This document shows positions 16,146 through 23,754 of a stretch of 38,168 bases of DNA, in pieces (position 1 is the first letter of the stretch; every line of letters begins with the position of its first letter). Below the pieces are notes generated by a model. That model did no database searches. It was not told the DNA's origin and saw only the letters and a program-made list of their open reading frames with translations. A program made the position numbers and the translations under genes. This DNA is from an uncultured Eubacteriales bacterium (GTDB lineage Bacteria; Bacillota; Clostridia; Oscillospirales; Oscillospiraceae): contig URLO01000015.1 of the NCBI GenBank assembly GCA_900548625.1, forward strand, positions 1-38,168, given 5' to 3'.

Positions 16146-16819
16146 TTCGCAGCCGCCTCCTTCTTCTCACACGACGCGCCCTTGCTGCATCCGGGGCAGC
16201 CGGAGCAGCCGAAATCCTTCTTCTTGATGGCTTTGCCCTTCGAGATCTTGCTGACCAGCGCGATCATGCAGCCATAGACGAAGAAGCCGCCGGGCGCCAT
16301 GGTCAGGATGCCGATGGGGTTTTCATGGAACCACGGCACCGGAAGGCCGCAGAACGTGCCCGCGCCGAATACCTCGCGGACGACCGCGATGGCGCAGATG
16401 GCGAGTGTGAAGCCAAGCCCCATGCCCGCGCCGTCAATGGCGGAGTCGATGACGCCGTGCTTGCTGGCATACATTTCGGCGCGGCCGAGGATGATGCAGT
16501 TGACGACGATCAGCGACAGATAGACGCCGAGCGACTGATAGAGGCTGAAGGCATACGCCTCCATGACCAGCTCCACCACAGTCACGAAGCCCGCGATGAC
16601 CACGATGTAGCATGGGATGCGCACCCGGTCGGGAACGAGCCTGCGGATGGCGGAGATCGCCATATTCGACAGGATCAGAACGGCTGCTGCGGCAACGCCC
16701 ATGCCGAACGCAGCCACAACAGAGGTCGAGATGGCAAGCGTCGGGCATGTGCCGAGCACCAGCACGAGCACGGGATTTTCCTTGATAAGGCCCTTCAAAA
16801 AATTTTGCAGCTTGCTCAT
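16142..16819 (-). CDS. rnfE: Rnf complex membrane subunit RnfE
   Basis: A 225-residue polytopic subunit of the RnfE/NqrD family. VLVLGTCPTLAIST and LIVVNCIILGRAEMYA carry the conserved Cys residues. The protein extends about 30 residues past the last helix in a Cys/Lys-rich tail (GCSGCPGCSKGASCEKK), which resembles a metal-binding tag and is not part of the core family fold. The ATG at 16819 overlaps the rnfG stop; the open frame upstream is antisense-like read-through. Confidence 0.93.
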   Translation of the reverse strand: MSKLQNFLKGLIKENPVLVLVLGTCPTLAISTSVVAAFGMGVAAAAVLILSNMAISAIRRLVPDRVRIPCYIVVIAGFVTVVELVMEAYAFSLYQSLGVYLSLIVVNCIILGRAEMYASKHGVIDSAIDGAGMGLGFTLAICAIAVVREVFGAGTFCGLPVPWFHENPIGILTMAPGGFFVYGCMIALVSKISKGKAIKKKDFGCSGCPGCSKGASCEKKEAAAK

Positions 16820-17370
16820 TTTCCCGCCTCCTTGATCGCCTTGAACGCGGCAAACGCCGTTTCCACGCAGCCGCGGTATGCCTTTGAGGTGAAGGTCGCG
16901 CCAGAAATGGCGCTGACGCCGGAAAGCGCCTCGTCCTGACCCGCGTACTGGCTCGTGTAGCTTTCGCTTGCGGTCTGGCCGCCGAGCGTTGTCGTCTCGG
17001 AGGAGACGTCCATCGTCTTGCAGCAGCGGATGCGGCCGCCGGCATCTATGACGCACAGCACCTGGATCGTGCCGCCGAAGCCCTTGCCCTCAACGGTAAA
17101 CAGATAGCTCAGCGGCGCGCCGCTGCCGTCCAGCGCGGCATAGGCGCTCACAACGCCGTCCGGGAGCGCTGCATCCAGCGGTGCAAACGAGGCCGCCTCG
17201 GGAACGGCGTCCTGCATGGCTGCGCGTTCCCGCTTTTCCGCGTTGGCCTTTGAGACCGGCGCGGTGAAATGGTTCACGACCGCCAGCGCCGTCGAGACCA
17301 GCAGACAGATGACGACCAGCACGACCACGGATTTCAGAACGTCCTTTCGTTCCTTTTGTTTTTCACTCAT
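16816..17370 (-). CDS. rnfG: Rnf complex subunit RnfG (covalent FMN)
   Basis: A 184-residue protein with one N-terminal membrane helix (residues about 11-32) and an extracytoplasmic FMN-binding domain. The flavinylation motif SGATFTS lies at residues 156-162, with Thr159 the predicted attachment site, modified by ApbE in the related NqrC and RnfG proteins. The apbE gene begins the same operon. The start overlaps the rnfD stop by 4 nt. Confidence 0.95.
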   Translation of the reverse strand: MSEKQKERKDVLKSVVVLVVICLLVSTALAVVNHFTAPVSKANAEKRERAAMQDAVPEAASFAPLDAALPDGVVSAYAALDGSGAPLSYLFTVEGKGFGGTIQVLCVIDAGGRIRCCKTMDVSSETTTLGGQTASESYTSQYAGQDEALSGVSAISGATFTSKAYRGCVETAFAAFKAIKEAGK

Positions 17371-18272
17371 TCCTCAACACCTCCAAACGGCTTCGGCTGT
17401 GTCCATTTCGACAGATACGGCGTGAGGATGTTCATGAACAGGATCGCAAACGACACGCCCTCGGCATAGCTTCCGTAGAAGCGGATGAGGCAGGTCAAAA
17501 GACCCGCACCGATGCCGAACAATGCGCGTCCCCACGGCGTCTGCGGTGTGGTGGTATAGTCGGTCGCCATAAAGATCGCGCCGAGCATCAGTCCGCCCGA
17601 AAGCACCTGTCCGGGCACATCCTGTCCGAGCAGCAGCGACAGCAGCGCCACCGTACCGATGAAGCAGACCGGCGTCTGCCATGTGATGACGCCGCGGATG
17701 AGCAGATATGCCCCGCCGAGCAGCAGCGCCAGCGCACATGTTTCACCGAGACAGCCGCCGTGATTGCCCAGCAGCAGTCTCAGATAGTCCTGCGCGCCGC
17801 CCTCTGCCATCTGCGCCAGAGGCGTTGCCGACGAGACGGCGTCCGGGAACACCCACGCCGTCATGCTCTTGGAAAATGCAAGGAACATGACGATGCGGCC
17901 CACCAGAGCCGGATTTGCAAAGTTCTTGCCGATGCCGCCAAAGAGCTGCTTGACGACCACGATCGCCACGAGGCCTCCGAACACCGCCTGCCAGAGCGGA
18001 ATGCCGACCGGCAGATTGAACGCGAGGATCACGCCCGTGACCGCCGCGGAGAGATCACCGATGGTGCTCTCACGCTTGCAGAGCTTTTCAAAGCCCCACT
18101 CGAAAAACACACAGCTTGCCGTGCAGACCGCCGTCACCAGCAGCGCACGCCAGCCGAAAATGACCGTTCCCGCGATGAGCGCGGGCGCCAGCGCGATCAG
18201 AACGTCACGCATGATGCTCCGCGTCGTGACACCGGAGTTGATGTGTGGGGATGCCGATATGATGAGACTCAT
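17367..18272 (-). CDS. rnfD: Rnf complex membrane subunit RnfD (covalent FMN)
   Basis: A 301-residue polytopic subunit of the RnfD/NqrB family. The predicted FMN attachment segment is DAVSSATPLAQ, with Thr150 the expected acceptor. The residue before Ala is Ser rather than the Gly of the S/T-G-A-T consensus, a variant worth noting. The segment KNFANPALVGRIVM and the C-terminal DYTTTPQTPWGR are typical of the family. The gene overlaps its neighbours by 4 nt on both sides. Confidence 0.94.
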   Translation of the reverse strand: MSLIISASPHINSGVTTRSIMRDVLIALAPALIAGTVIFGWRALLVTAVCTASCVFFEWGFEKLCKRESTIGDLSAAVTGVILAFNLPVGIPLWQAVFGGLVAIVVVKQLFGGIGKNFANPALVGRIVMFLAFSKSMTAWVFPDAVSSATPLAQMAEGGAQDYLRLLLGNHGGCLGETCALALLLGGAYLLIRGVITWQTPVCFIGTVALLSLLLGQDVPGQVLSGGLMLGAIFMATDYTTTPQTPWGRALFGIGAGLLTCLIRFYGSYAEGVSFAILFMNILTPYLSKWTQPKPFGGVEE

Positions 18273-19609
18273 TTGACCGCCGCCTTTCCGCCGTCAGGCA
18301 TCGATTTCTGCGCCTGTTTCCACGCGGCGAGCTTTGCCTTCGCCAGCTTGTTGGTCTGTACAAGCGGGCGATGTGCAGGGCATCCATAGGAGCAGCAGCC
18401 GCATTCCATGCAGAGATTTGCCTTGAGCGCCGCCAGACGCTCCATATTTCCGGTGTTATACGCCGTCTCCAGCTCGCAGGGCATGAGATTCAGCGGGCAG
18501 TGCGCGATGCACTTTCCGCAGCGGATGCATGCAGACGCCGTGGGCAGCGCAGCGTCTGCCGCCGTCATGGCGAGGATGGCGTTCGTGTTTTTGAGGATCG
18601 GCTGCTCGAGATCCGGCACGGCAATGCCCATCATCGGCCCGCCGTAGAGCACCTTCTTCGGCTCCTCGCGGAAGCCGCCGCAGGCCTCAAACACGTCTCC
18701 GATCTTCATGCCGATGGGGACGATCACGTTCTTTGGCTTCCGCACAGCGGAGCCGTCGACCGTGATGCACTTTTCCACCAGCGGCATCCCGGTCTGGCAG
18801 TAGTGGGCGATGTTCGCAAGCGTCGTGCAGTTGAGCACGATGGCTCCGACGTCCAGCGGGAGCTTGCCCTCCGGGACGATCTGCCCCATCGTGTTGTAGA
18901 TCAGCACCTTCTCACCGCCCTGCGGATACAGCGACGGCAGCGCACATACCTCCATGCCAAGCTCGTCCTCCACGAGCTTTCGGTATGTGCGGACACAGAA
19001 GGGCTTGTTGTCCTCGATGGCAAAAATAACGCGCTTGACCTGCAGGAATTTCTGCACCAGGCGCGCGCCCTCCATGACCTCGAGCGAGCGGTCGAGCATC
19101 GTGCGGGTATCCGACGTGATGTACGGCTCGCACTCCGCGCCGTTGATGATGATGGCCTTGACCTGTTCCAGATTCTTGACAGTCAGCTTCACGACCGTCG
19201 GGAAGCCTGCGCCGCCAAGGCCGACGAGGCCGCTTGCGCGCACCGCATCGAGAAAATCCTGCATCGTATCGAGCTTCGGCGGATGGATGCCCTCAAGGGG
19301 CTCCTGCTTTCCGTCCGATTCGATCACGACCGTCTCCATGAGCTTGCCGCCGGAGGTGACTGTCTGGCCGATTTTTTTGACTGTGCCGGAGACGCTCGCA
19401 TAGATCGGCGCGGAGACGTAGCCGCCCGCCTGACCGATGAGCTGTCCGACCTTGACTGCCTCGCCCGGCTTTACGACCGGGATGGCAGGCGCGCCGATGT
19501 GCATTGACATCGGGATCTCCACCGTCTTTGGGACGGGCAGGCGCAGCGCCGTCAGCTCCGCCGTATTTTTCCGGCTGGGAGCATGAACGCCGTGCAGTTT
19601 CATCCTCAT
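18269..19609 (-). CDS. rnfC: Rnf complex subunit RnfC (NADH-interacting)
   Basis: A 446-residue cytosolic subunit. The N-terminal domain resembles barrel-sandwich folds. Next come the Rossmann-like NADH/FMN region with GLVGLGGAGFPTVVKL, an SLBB-type segment, and two 4Fe-4S motifs: CIRCGKCIAHCPLNLMPCE and CMECGCCSYGCPAHRPL. It passes electrons to NAD+. A GGGGGTAAC stretch upstream favours the ATG at 19609. The start overlaps the stop of the Gx-transporter gene by 4 nt. Confidence 0.95.
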   Translation of the reverse strand: MRMKLHGVHAPSRKNTAELTALRLPVPKTVEIPMSMHIGAPAIPVVKPGEAVKVGQLIGQAGGYVSAPIYASVSGTVKKIGQTVTSGGKLMETVVIESDGKQEPLEGIHPPKLDTMQDFLDAVRASGLVGLGGAGFPTVVKLTVKNLEQVKAIIINGAECEPYITSDTRTMLDRSLEVMEGARLVQKFLQVKRVIFAIEDNKPFCVRTYRKLVEDELGMEVCALPSLYPQGGEKVLIYNTMGQIVPEGKLPLDVGAIVLNCTTLANIAHYCQTGMPLVEKCITVDGSAVRKPKNVIVPIGMKIGDVFEACGGFREEPKKVLYGGPMMGIAVPDLEQPILKNTNAILAMTAADAALPTASACIRCGKCIAHCPLNLMPCELETAYNTGNMERLAALKANLCMECGCCSYGCPAHRPLVQTNKLAKAKLAAWKQAQKSMPDGGKAAVK

Positions 19610-20142
19610 TTCTTTGTTACCCCCTCATGTTCCTTCCATCCGGGAAGCAGACGCGACTGCCCCAGCCGCCTCAGGCAAAGCTGGGCGCACAGCCCCGTGA
19701 AGCCTCCTGTCAAAATTGCCGCCAGCAGAAGCGCCGGCAGATAATACCAAATCGCGTTTGTCGCCATGACCGCCGAGGCCGCCGCAAGCTGCCCCCCGTT
19801 GTGCAGCATGGCGCAAAACACGCTCCGTACCCATAGCTTGCTGCCGCAGAGCGGCTTTTTCAGAAGCAGCATCCCCGCAAAGGCGGCAAGGCCGCCGCTG
19901 AGACTGTAGATCAGCGCCGTCATCTGCCCGGTCACAATGCTGCCGAGCAGCACCCGGACAAGCAACAGCGCCAGCGCCCAGCCCGCGCCAAGCGTCTCCA
20001 GCGCAAAGAGCGTAAAGACATTGGCAAGGCCCAGCTTCACGCCCGGGATCGCCGTCAGGGGCGGGATCTGACTTTCCAGCACAAAGGTCACGAGCGCCGC
20101 CGCCGTCAAAACGGCGCAGAATGTCAGTTTTTTCAGCTTCAT
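19606..20142 (-). CDS. Gx transporter family / heptaprenyl diphosphate synthase component I-like
   Basis: A 178-residue hydrophobic protein with about five membrane segments, beginning MKLKKLTFCAVLTAAALVTF. It contains PPLTAIPGVKLGLANVFTLF and AMLHNGGQLAAA, features of the Gx transporter family that databases also label heptaprenyl diphosphate synthase component I. It resembles S-components of ECF transporters. It lies between a NusG-domain-II gene and rnfC, a common clostridial arrangement. Its role with Rnf is unknown; supply of a flavin or quinone-like precursor is one guess. It has 4-nt overlaps on both sides. Confidence 0.85.
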   Translation of the reverse strand: MKLKKLTFCAVLTAAALVTFVLESQIPPLTAIPGVKLGLANVFTLFALETLGAGWALALLLVRVLLGSIVTGQMTALIYSLSGGLAAFAGMLLLKKPLCGSKLWVRSVFCAMLHNGGQLAAASAVMATNAIWYYLPALLLAAILTGGFTGLCAQLCLRRLGQSRLLPGWKEHEGVTKK

Positions 20143-20504
20143 CCGCCGCCTCCGCTCACCGCGTCGACCGCCGTCTGCGCGTTCAGCCATTCGATGCTCA
20201 GCCGGTTCGGCAGGCACACGATCGGCCCGCCGCCCGATGTGAGCGGCCCATGCCTCACGCAGATCTGGTCGGGGCAGTCCGCCCGCTTCATATACACCTC
20301 GCCGCCGCAGACCGCGATGACATTCGTCCCGGCGGGGCCCGTGACCGTCAGCTCCGTGTCACGGCGCAGGTCGAGCACGGCGATCTGCCGCCCGTCCTGA
20401 TATACGGCGGCAAGCGTGCCGCCGTGACGCGCCCGCAGCGCGATCACAAGCGCCAGCCCAGCCGCAAGCGCCGCAAAGAGCAAGATCCAGCTTCGCTGCT
20501 TCAT
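20139..20504 (-). CDS. NusG domain II-containing membrane-anchored protein
   Basis: A 121-residue protein. One N-terminal membrane segment (residues about 5-22) precedes an extracytoplasmic NusG-domain-II-like beta fold. The conserved Cys pair lies in YMKRADCPDQICVRHGPLT, followed by IVCLPNRLSIE. Genes of this type usually accompany rnf and apbE in Clostridia; the function is not established. The start at 20504 overlaps the apbE stop, and the stop overlaps the next start. Confidence 0.88.
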   Translation of the reverse strand: MKQRSWILLFAALAAGLALVIALRARHGGTLAAVYQDGRQIAVLDLRRDTELTVTGPAGTNVIAVCGGEVYMKRADCPDQICVRHGPLTSGGGPIVCLPNRLSIEWLNAQTAVDAVSGGGG

Positions 20505-21496
20505 CGCTCCACCACCTGATACGGCGTCTGCGAACGATATGCATCGCACAGCCCGGAGGTAAGCCATACCGAGCCGTCCTCCGTCATCCAGACAGCCTCA
20601 AAATCCGCGCCGCCCGCGCGCCAGAAGGCAATCCCCTTCTCCAGACCCATCACGTACAGCGCCGTGGAGAGCGCATCCGCCAAGGTATCGTCAGTACTGA
20701 CCACGCTGACCGAAAGCAGGCCGCTTTCCGCCGGCGCGCCGGTTTTTCCGTCGAGGATATGGTGGTAGCGCACGCCGTTCTGCTCAAAATACCGCTGATA
20801 GCCGCCGGAGGTCACAACCGCCGCATCGCGCACCGCAACGGTGCCAAAATACGACGACGGCTCACGCGGGTCCTGAAGGCCGATCGTCCAGTCTGTTCCG
20901 TCCGGCTTTGCGCCCACGGCGCAGACGTTTCCCCCGAGCGACACGATCGCCGAGCGGACGCCGCCGTCCAGCAGGATCTGCCGTACATGCGCCGCGGCGC
21001 AGCCCTTGCCGATGCCGCCGAGGTCGAGCTGCACGCCGCCGGAAAGGACTGCGGCGTTCTCCGTAAGCGAGACCTTGTCCGTCCCACAGCAGCGCAGTGC
21101 CTCCGCGCGCTGCGCCGCATCCGGCACGCGGTAATTTCCGTCATCAAAGCCCCACGCCGCCGTCAGCGCGCCGAGCGTGGGGTCGTATGCACCGTCTGTC
21201 TGCGCAGAGAGCTCAAGCGCGCGCCCGATCAGCTCCGCCGTCTCGGTGCTGAGCGCCGTCTGCCCCACGTTGCACCGTGCCAGCTCCGCGCTCGCCTCAC
21301 GGCAGGAAAAGAGCGATTCCAGCCGGTAAACCTCTGTCTGCGCAGCATGAACAGCCTCCTGCGCACCTACGCCGCAGGCTGTGATCTGCATCACGGTGTC
21401 CATGGCGTAAAACTCCGCCTTGGCCTGCCCTGCCGCACATCCGCAAAGCATCAGCGCCAGCAGGAGGCCTGCCGCCGCCGTTTGTCGATATTTCAT
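20501..21496 (-). CDS. apbE: FAD:protein FMN transferase (lipoprotein)
   Basis: A 331-residue enzyme that moves FMN from FAD onto Thr of flavoproteins. The signal peptide ends in a lipobox (LCGC, Cys20). Typical ApbE segments follow: YAMDTVMQIT, DLGGIGKGCAA, SLGGNVCAVG and the metal-binding DALSTALYVMG. It heads the operon that encodes its likely targets RnfD and RnfG. The start is the ATG at 21496, with GGAG 6-9 nt upstream. The long upstream gap holds a predicted promoter and an inverted-repeat element. Confidence 0.95.
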   Translation of the reverse strand: MKYRQTAAAGLLLALMLCGCAAGQAKAEFYAMDTVMQITACGVGAQEAVHAAQTEVYRLESLFSCREASAELARCNVGQTALSTETAELIGRALELSAQTDGAYDPTLGALTAAWGFDDGNYRVPDAAQRAEALRCCGTDKVSLTENAAVLSGGVQLDLGGIGKGCAAAHVRQILLDGGVRSAIVSLGGNVCAVGAKPDGTDWTIGLQDPREPSSYFGTVAVRDAAVVTSGGYQRYFEQNGVRYHHILDGKTGAPAESGLLSVSVVSTDDTLADALSTALYVMGLEKGIAFWRAGGADFEAVWMTEDGSVWLTSGLCDAYRSQTPYQVVER

Positions 21497-21630
21497 AGTT
21501 TTTCTCCGGCTCTCATCTGTTTCTGCACAGATATGTCATACCCGTATGCTTGTTTGATCTGTTTACAGAATAACATATTTTTCAGGAAAATCAAGATATT
21601 CGTTCCTTTCAGATGGAAACCATACATTTC

Positions 21631-21788
21631 ATACTAAAACCCGATTAAAATCTTCCATGCTTTCTGGTCTAAATTGCGCCAGAATGCGTTATCTTCCTTG
21701 CTGGGCAACCGCCCAGCTGCGTCATCTGCCTTTTCTGGCACAATTTATCCTCAGAAATCTTTTAAAGATTTCAAACAGGTTTTAGTAT
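21631..21788. repeat. MITE-like 158-bp inverted-repeat element
   Basis: Perfect 11-bp ends ATACTAAAACC (21631-21641) and GGTTTTAGTAT (21778-21788) close a long imperfect hairpin. Paired inner arms are AAAATCTT with AAGATTT, TTTCTG with CAGAAA, and AAATTGCGCCAGAA (21671-21684) with TTCTGGCACAATTT (21733-21746). A GCTGGGC-AACC-GCCCAGC centre lies at 21700-21717. No coding capacity and no clear target duplication are seen. It lies within the predicted leader of the apbE-rnf transcript. Confidence 0.7.
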
Positions 21789-21817
21789 CAGTACGCAAAA
21801 ATCGATATTATTGTATC

Positions 21818-21846
21818 AATATCATTTTTGCAATATTGTATGTCAA
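21818..21846 (-). promoter_or_regulatory. Candidate promoter of the apbE-rnf operon
   Basis: On the minus strand, a perfect TTGACA (21841-21846) is followed by a 17-nt AT-rich spacer and GATATT (21818-21823, 4 of 6). It would give a leader of about 315 nt that includes the 158-bp hairpin element. A weaker TTGATT-N16-TATTCT lies closer to apbE. The rest of the 21497-22031 gap shows no gene. Confidence 0.45.
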
Positions 21847-21965
21847 AAATAATATATATTCTCCTCGAAATCGCTCCTTCCCGGCACGATTTTTTTGCGC
21901 TTTCGCGCGCCTGTCTTTCCTGTTTCTTCCTTCTTTGGATGGTGTGTGCAGAAAAATTTTTGCGC

Positions 21966-22008
21966 GCAAAAAGGCGGCGGACGCTGCCTTCACATGCGTC
22001 CGCCGCCT
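21966..22008 (-). terminator. Terminator after rnc
   Basis: A perfect 13-bp stem pairs 21972-21984 with 21996-22008 (AGGCGGCGGACGC / GCGTCCGCCGCCT) around an 11-nt loop. On the minus strand TTTTTG follows it. It lies 23 nt after the rnc stop codon and ends the long operon from the potassium-transport genes. Confidence 0.85.
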
Positions 22009-22031
22009 ATTGCTAACTTTTGAAAACCCGC

Positions 22032-22724
22032 TCACTCGTCCAGTGCGCCGGGAAACAGCGCCTCGATGGCGGCCTCTGCCGCCGACTGCTCGGCGCGCTT
22101 TTTGCTGCTGCCGCTTCCCTTGCCGACAGGCGCCCCGTTGAGACAGACCTCGACCTCAAAATGCTTGTCGTGATCCGGGCCGGATTCGCCGGTCAGTACA
22201 TAGTGCAGCTCCTGATCTTTTTTCCGCTGCACAAGCTCCTGAAGGGCAGTCTTGTAGTCGAAATTGTGCGCCCGTCCGGTCGGCACATCACGGAGGATGA
22301 GCCGGTCGATGATGCCCTTGGCCGCCTCAAAGCCGCCGTCCATATACGACGCGGCAATGACCGACTCCATCGCATCCGAGACGATGCTGGCGCGTTTTCT
22401 GCCGCCGCCCTGTGCCTCGCCGTGGCCAAGCAGCAGGAAATCCCCCAGCCGGACGGTGTCCGCCTGCTTGGCAAGATTCGTCTCGCAGACGAGGTCGGCG
22501 CGGATGCGCGTCAGCTCTCCCTCCGGTCTGGTGGGGAAGCTCCGGTAGAGATAGTCCGCCACGACGAAGCCCAAAATGGCATCGCCCAGAAATTCCAGCC
22601 GTTCATTGTCATGAATGCCGCGGTCACGGTTCTCATTGGCATAGGAGCTGTGGGTCAGCGCGTTTGTCAGAAGGGCCTTGTCGTGAAAGACATACCCAAG
22701 ACCTTTTTCCAGTTCACTCAGCAT
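22032..22724 (-). CDS. rnc: Ribonuclease III
   Basis: A 230-residue double-strand RNA endonuclease for rRNA precursors and structured RNAs. The signature NERLEFLGDAILG carries the catalytic Glu and Asp. The second acidic site lies in SDAMESVIAASYMDGG. The C-terminal double-stranded-RNA-binding domain runs from DYKTALQELVQRK to SSKKRAEQSAAEAAI. AAAGGAG precedes the ATG at 22724, which overlaps the plsX stop by 11 nt. Confidence 0.96.
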   Translation of the reverse strand: MLSELEKGLGYVFHDKALLTNALTHSSYANENRDRGIHDNERLEFLGDAILGFVVADYLYRSFPTRPEGELTRIRADLVCETNLAKQADTVRLGDFLLLGHGEAQGGGRKRASIVSDAMESVIAASYMDGGFEAAKGIIDRLILRDVPTGRAHNFDYKTALQELVQRKKDQELHYVLTGESGPDHDKHFEVEVCLNGAPVGKGSGSSKKRAEQSAAEAAIEALFPGALDE

Positions 22725-23754
22725 GTTCCAGCTCCTTTGGCACCATCATCTTGTCGACATTCTGCCGGATGTCCTCGGTGAAGCCCGCCTCCACAGCCTG
22801 CGCCGCCTGACGGATGGCGCTGAAGACCGCGCGCTCGTCTGAGGAGCCGTGCGCCTTCACGACCGGCTTTGAGATGCCCAGCAGCAGCGTACCGCCCGTC
22901 TCGCGGTAGTCGAGCTTCGCCCTCATCTCCTTTACGCCGCCCATGCAGAGCAGCGCGGCAAACTTCGTAAGCAGATTCTTTTTGAAAATGCCCTTGACCA
23001 TTGACGACATGAACAGCGCCGTGCCCTCAATGCCCTTGAGCAGGATATTTCCCGAAAAGCCGTCGGCAACGACCACATCCGCACCGCCCAGCGGCACGTC
23101 GCGTGCCTCGATGTTGCCGGTGAAATTCAGGTATCCGGCCTCCGACGCCTTTTGGAGCAGCGCGTAGGCCTCCTTCTGGAGCGCGCCGCCCTTGGAATCC
23201 TCCGTGCCGATGTTCAAAAGCGCAACGCGCGGGCGGTCGAGCTTCAGTATTTTCTGCGCGTAATACGAGCCCATGAACGCAAATTGCAGCAGGAATTCCG
23301 GTGTGCATTCGGCGTTCGCGCCGCAGTCGATCAGGACGGCACCGCCGCCCGTTTTTGTTGGGATGACCGGGCCCATCGCCGCGCGGCGGATGCCCTTGAT
23401 GCGCTTGACAACGAGCGTCGCAGCCGTCAGCAGCGCTCCCGTGGAGCCCGCCGAAACAAATGCGTCTCCGCCGCCCTCGGCGAGCATCCGCAGGCCGACG
23501 ACCATCGATGAGTCCTTGCGCTTGCGGACGACCGCCGCGGGATCGTCGTGCATGTCCACGACATCCTCGGCGTTTGCAATCTCCACGCCCTTCGGGAGCG
23601 TGTCGATCCCGTTTTCCTTGAGACACTGCAAAATGGCCTCGCCGCGTCCGACCAGAACGACCTCCACGCCGAGCTCCTGCGCCGCGCGGATGGCGCCCAG
23701 CGCGTTGGAGCGCGGCGCAAGATCGCCGCCCATGGCGTCAATCAGGATCCTCAT
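22714..23754 (-). CDS. plsX: Phosphate acyltransferase PlsX
   Basis: A 346-residue enzyme that makes acyl-phosphate from acyl-ACP for phospholipid synthesis. It has the family start MRILIDAMGGDLAP, SAGSTGALL, LIDCGANAECTPE and VVADGFSGNILLK. The ATG at 23754, behind GGAAGGAG, overlaps the trmFO end by 17 nt. The acyl carrier protein gene often found between plsX and rnc is absent here; rnc follows directly. Confidence 0.95.
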   Translation of the reverse strand: MRILIDAMGGDLAPRSNALGAIRAAQELGVEVVLVGRGEAILQCLKENGIDTLPKGVEIANAEDVVDMHDDPAAVVRKRKDSSMVVGLRMLAEGGGDAFVSAGSTGALLTAATLVVKRIKGIRRAAMGPVIPTKTGGGAVLIDCGANAECTPEFLLQFAFMGSYYAQKILKLDRPRVALLNIGTEDSKGGALQKEAYALLQKASEAGYLNFTGNIEARDVPLGGADVVVADGFSGNILLKGIEGTALFMSSMVKGIFKKNLLTKFAALLCMGGVKEMRAKLDYRETGGTLLLGISKPVVKAHGSSDERAVFSAIRQAAQAVEAGFTEDIRQNVDKMMVPKELEHAE

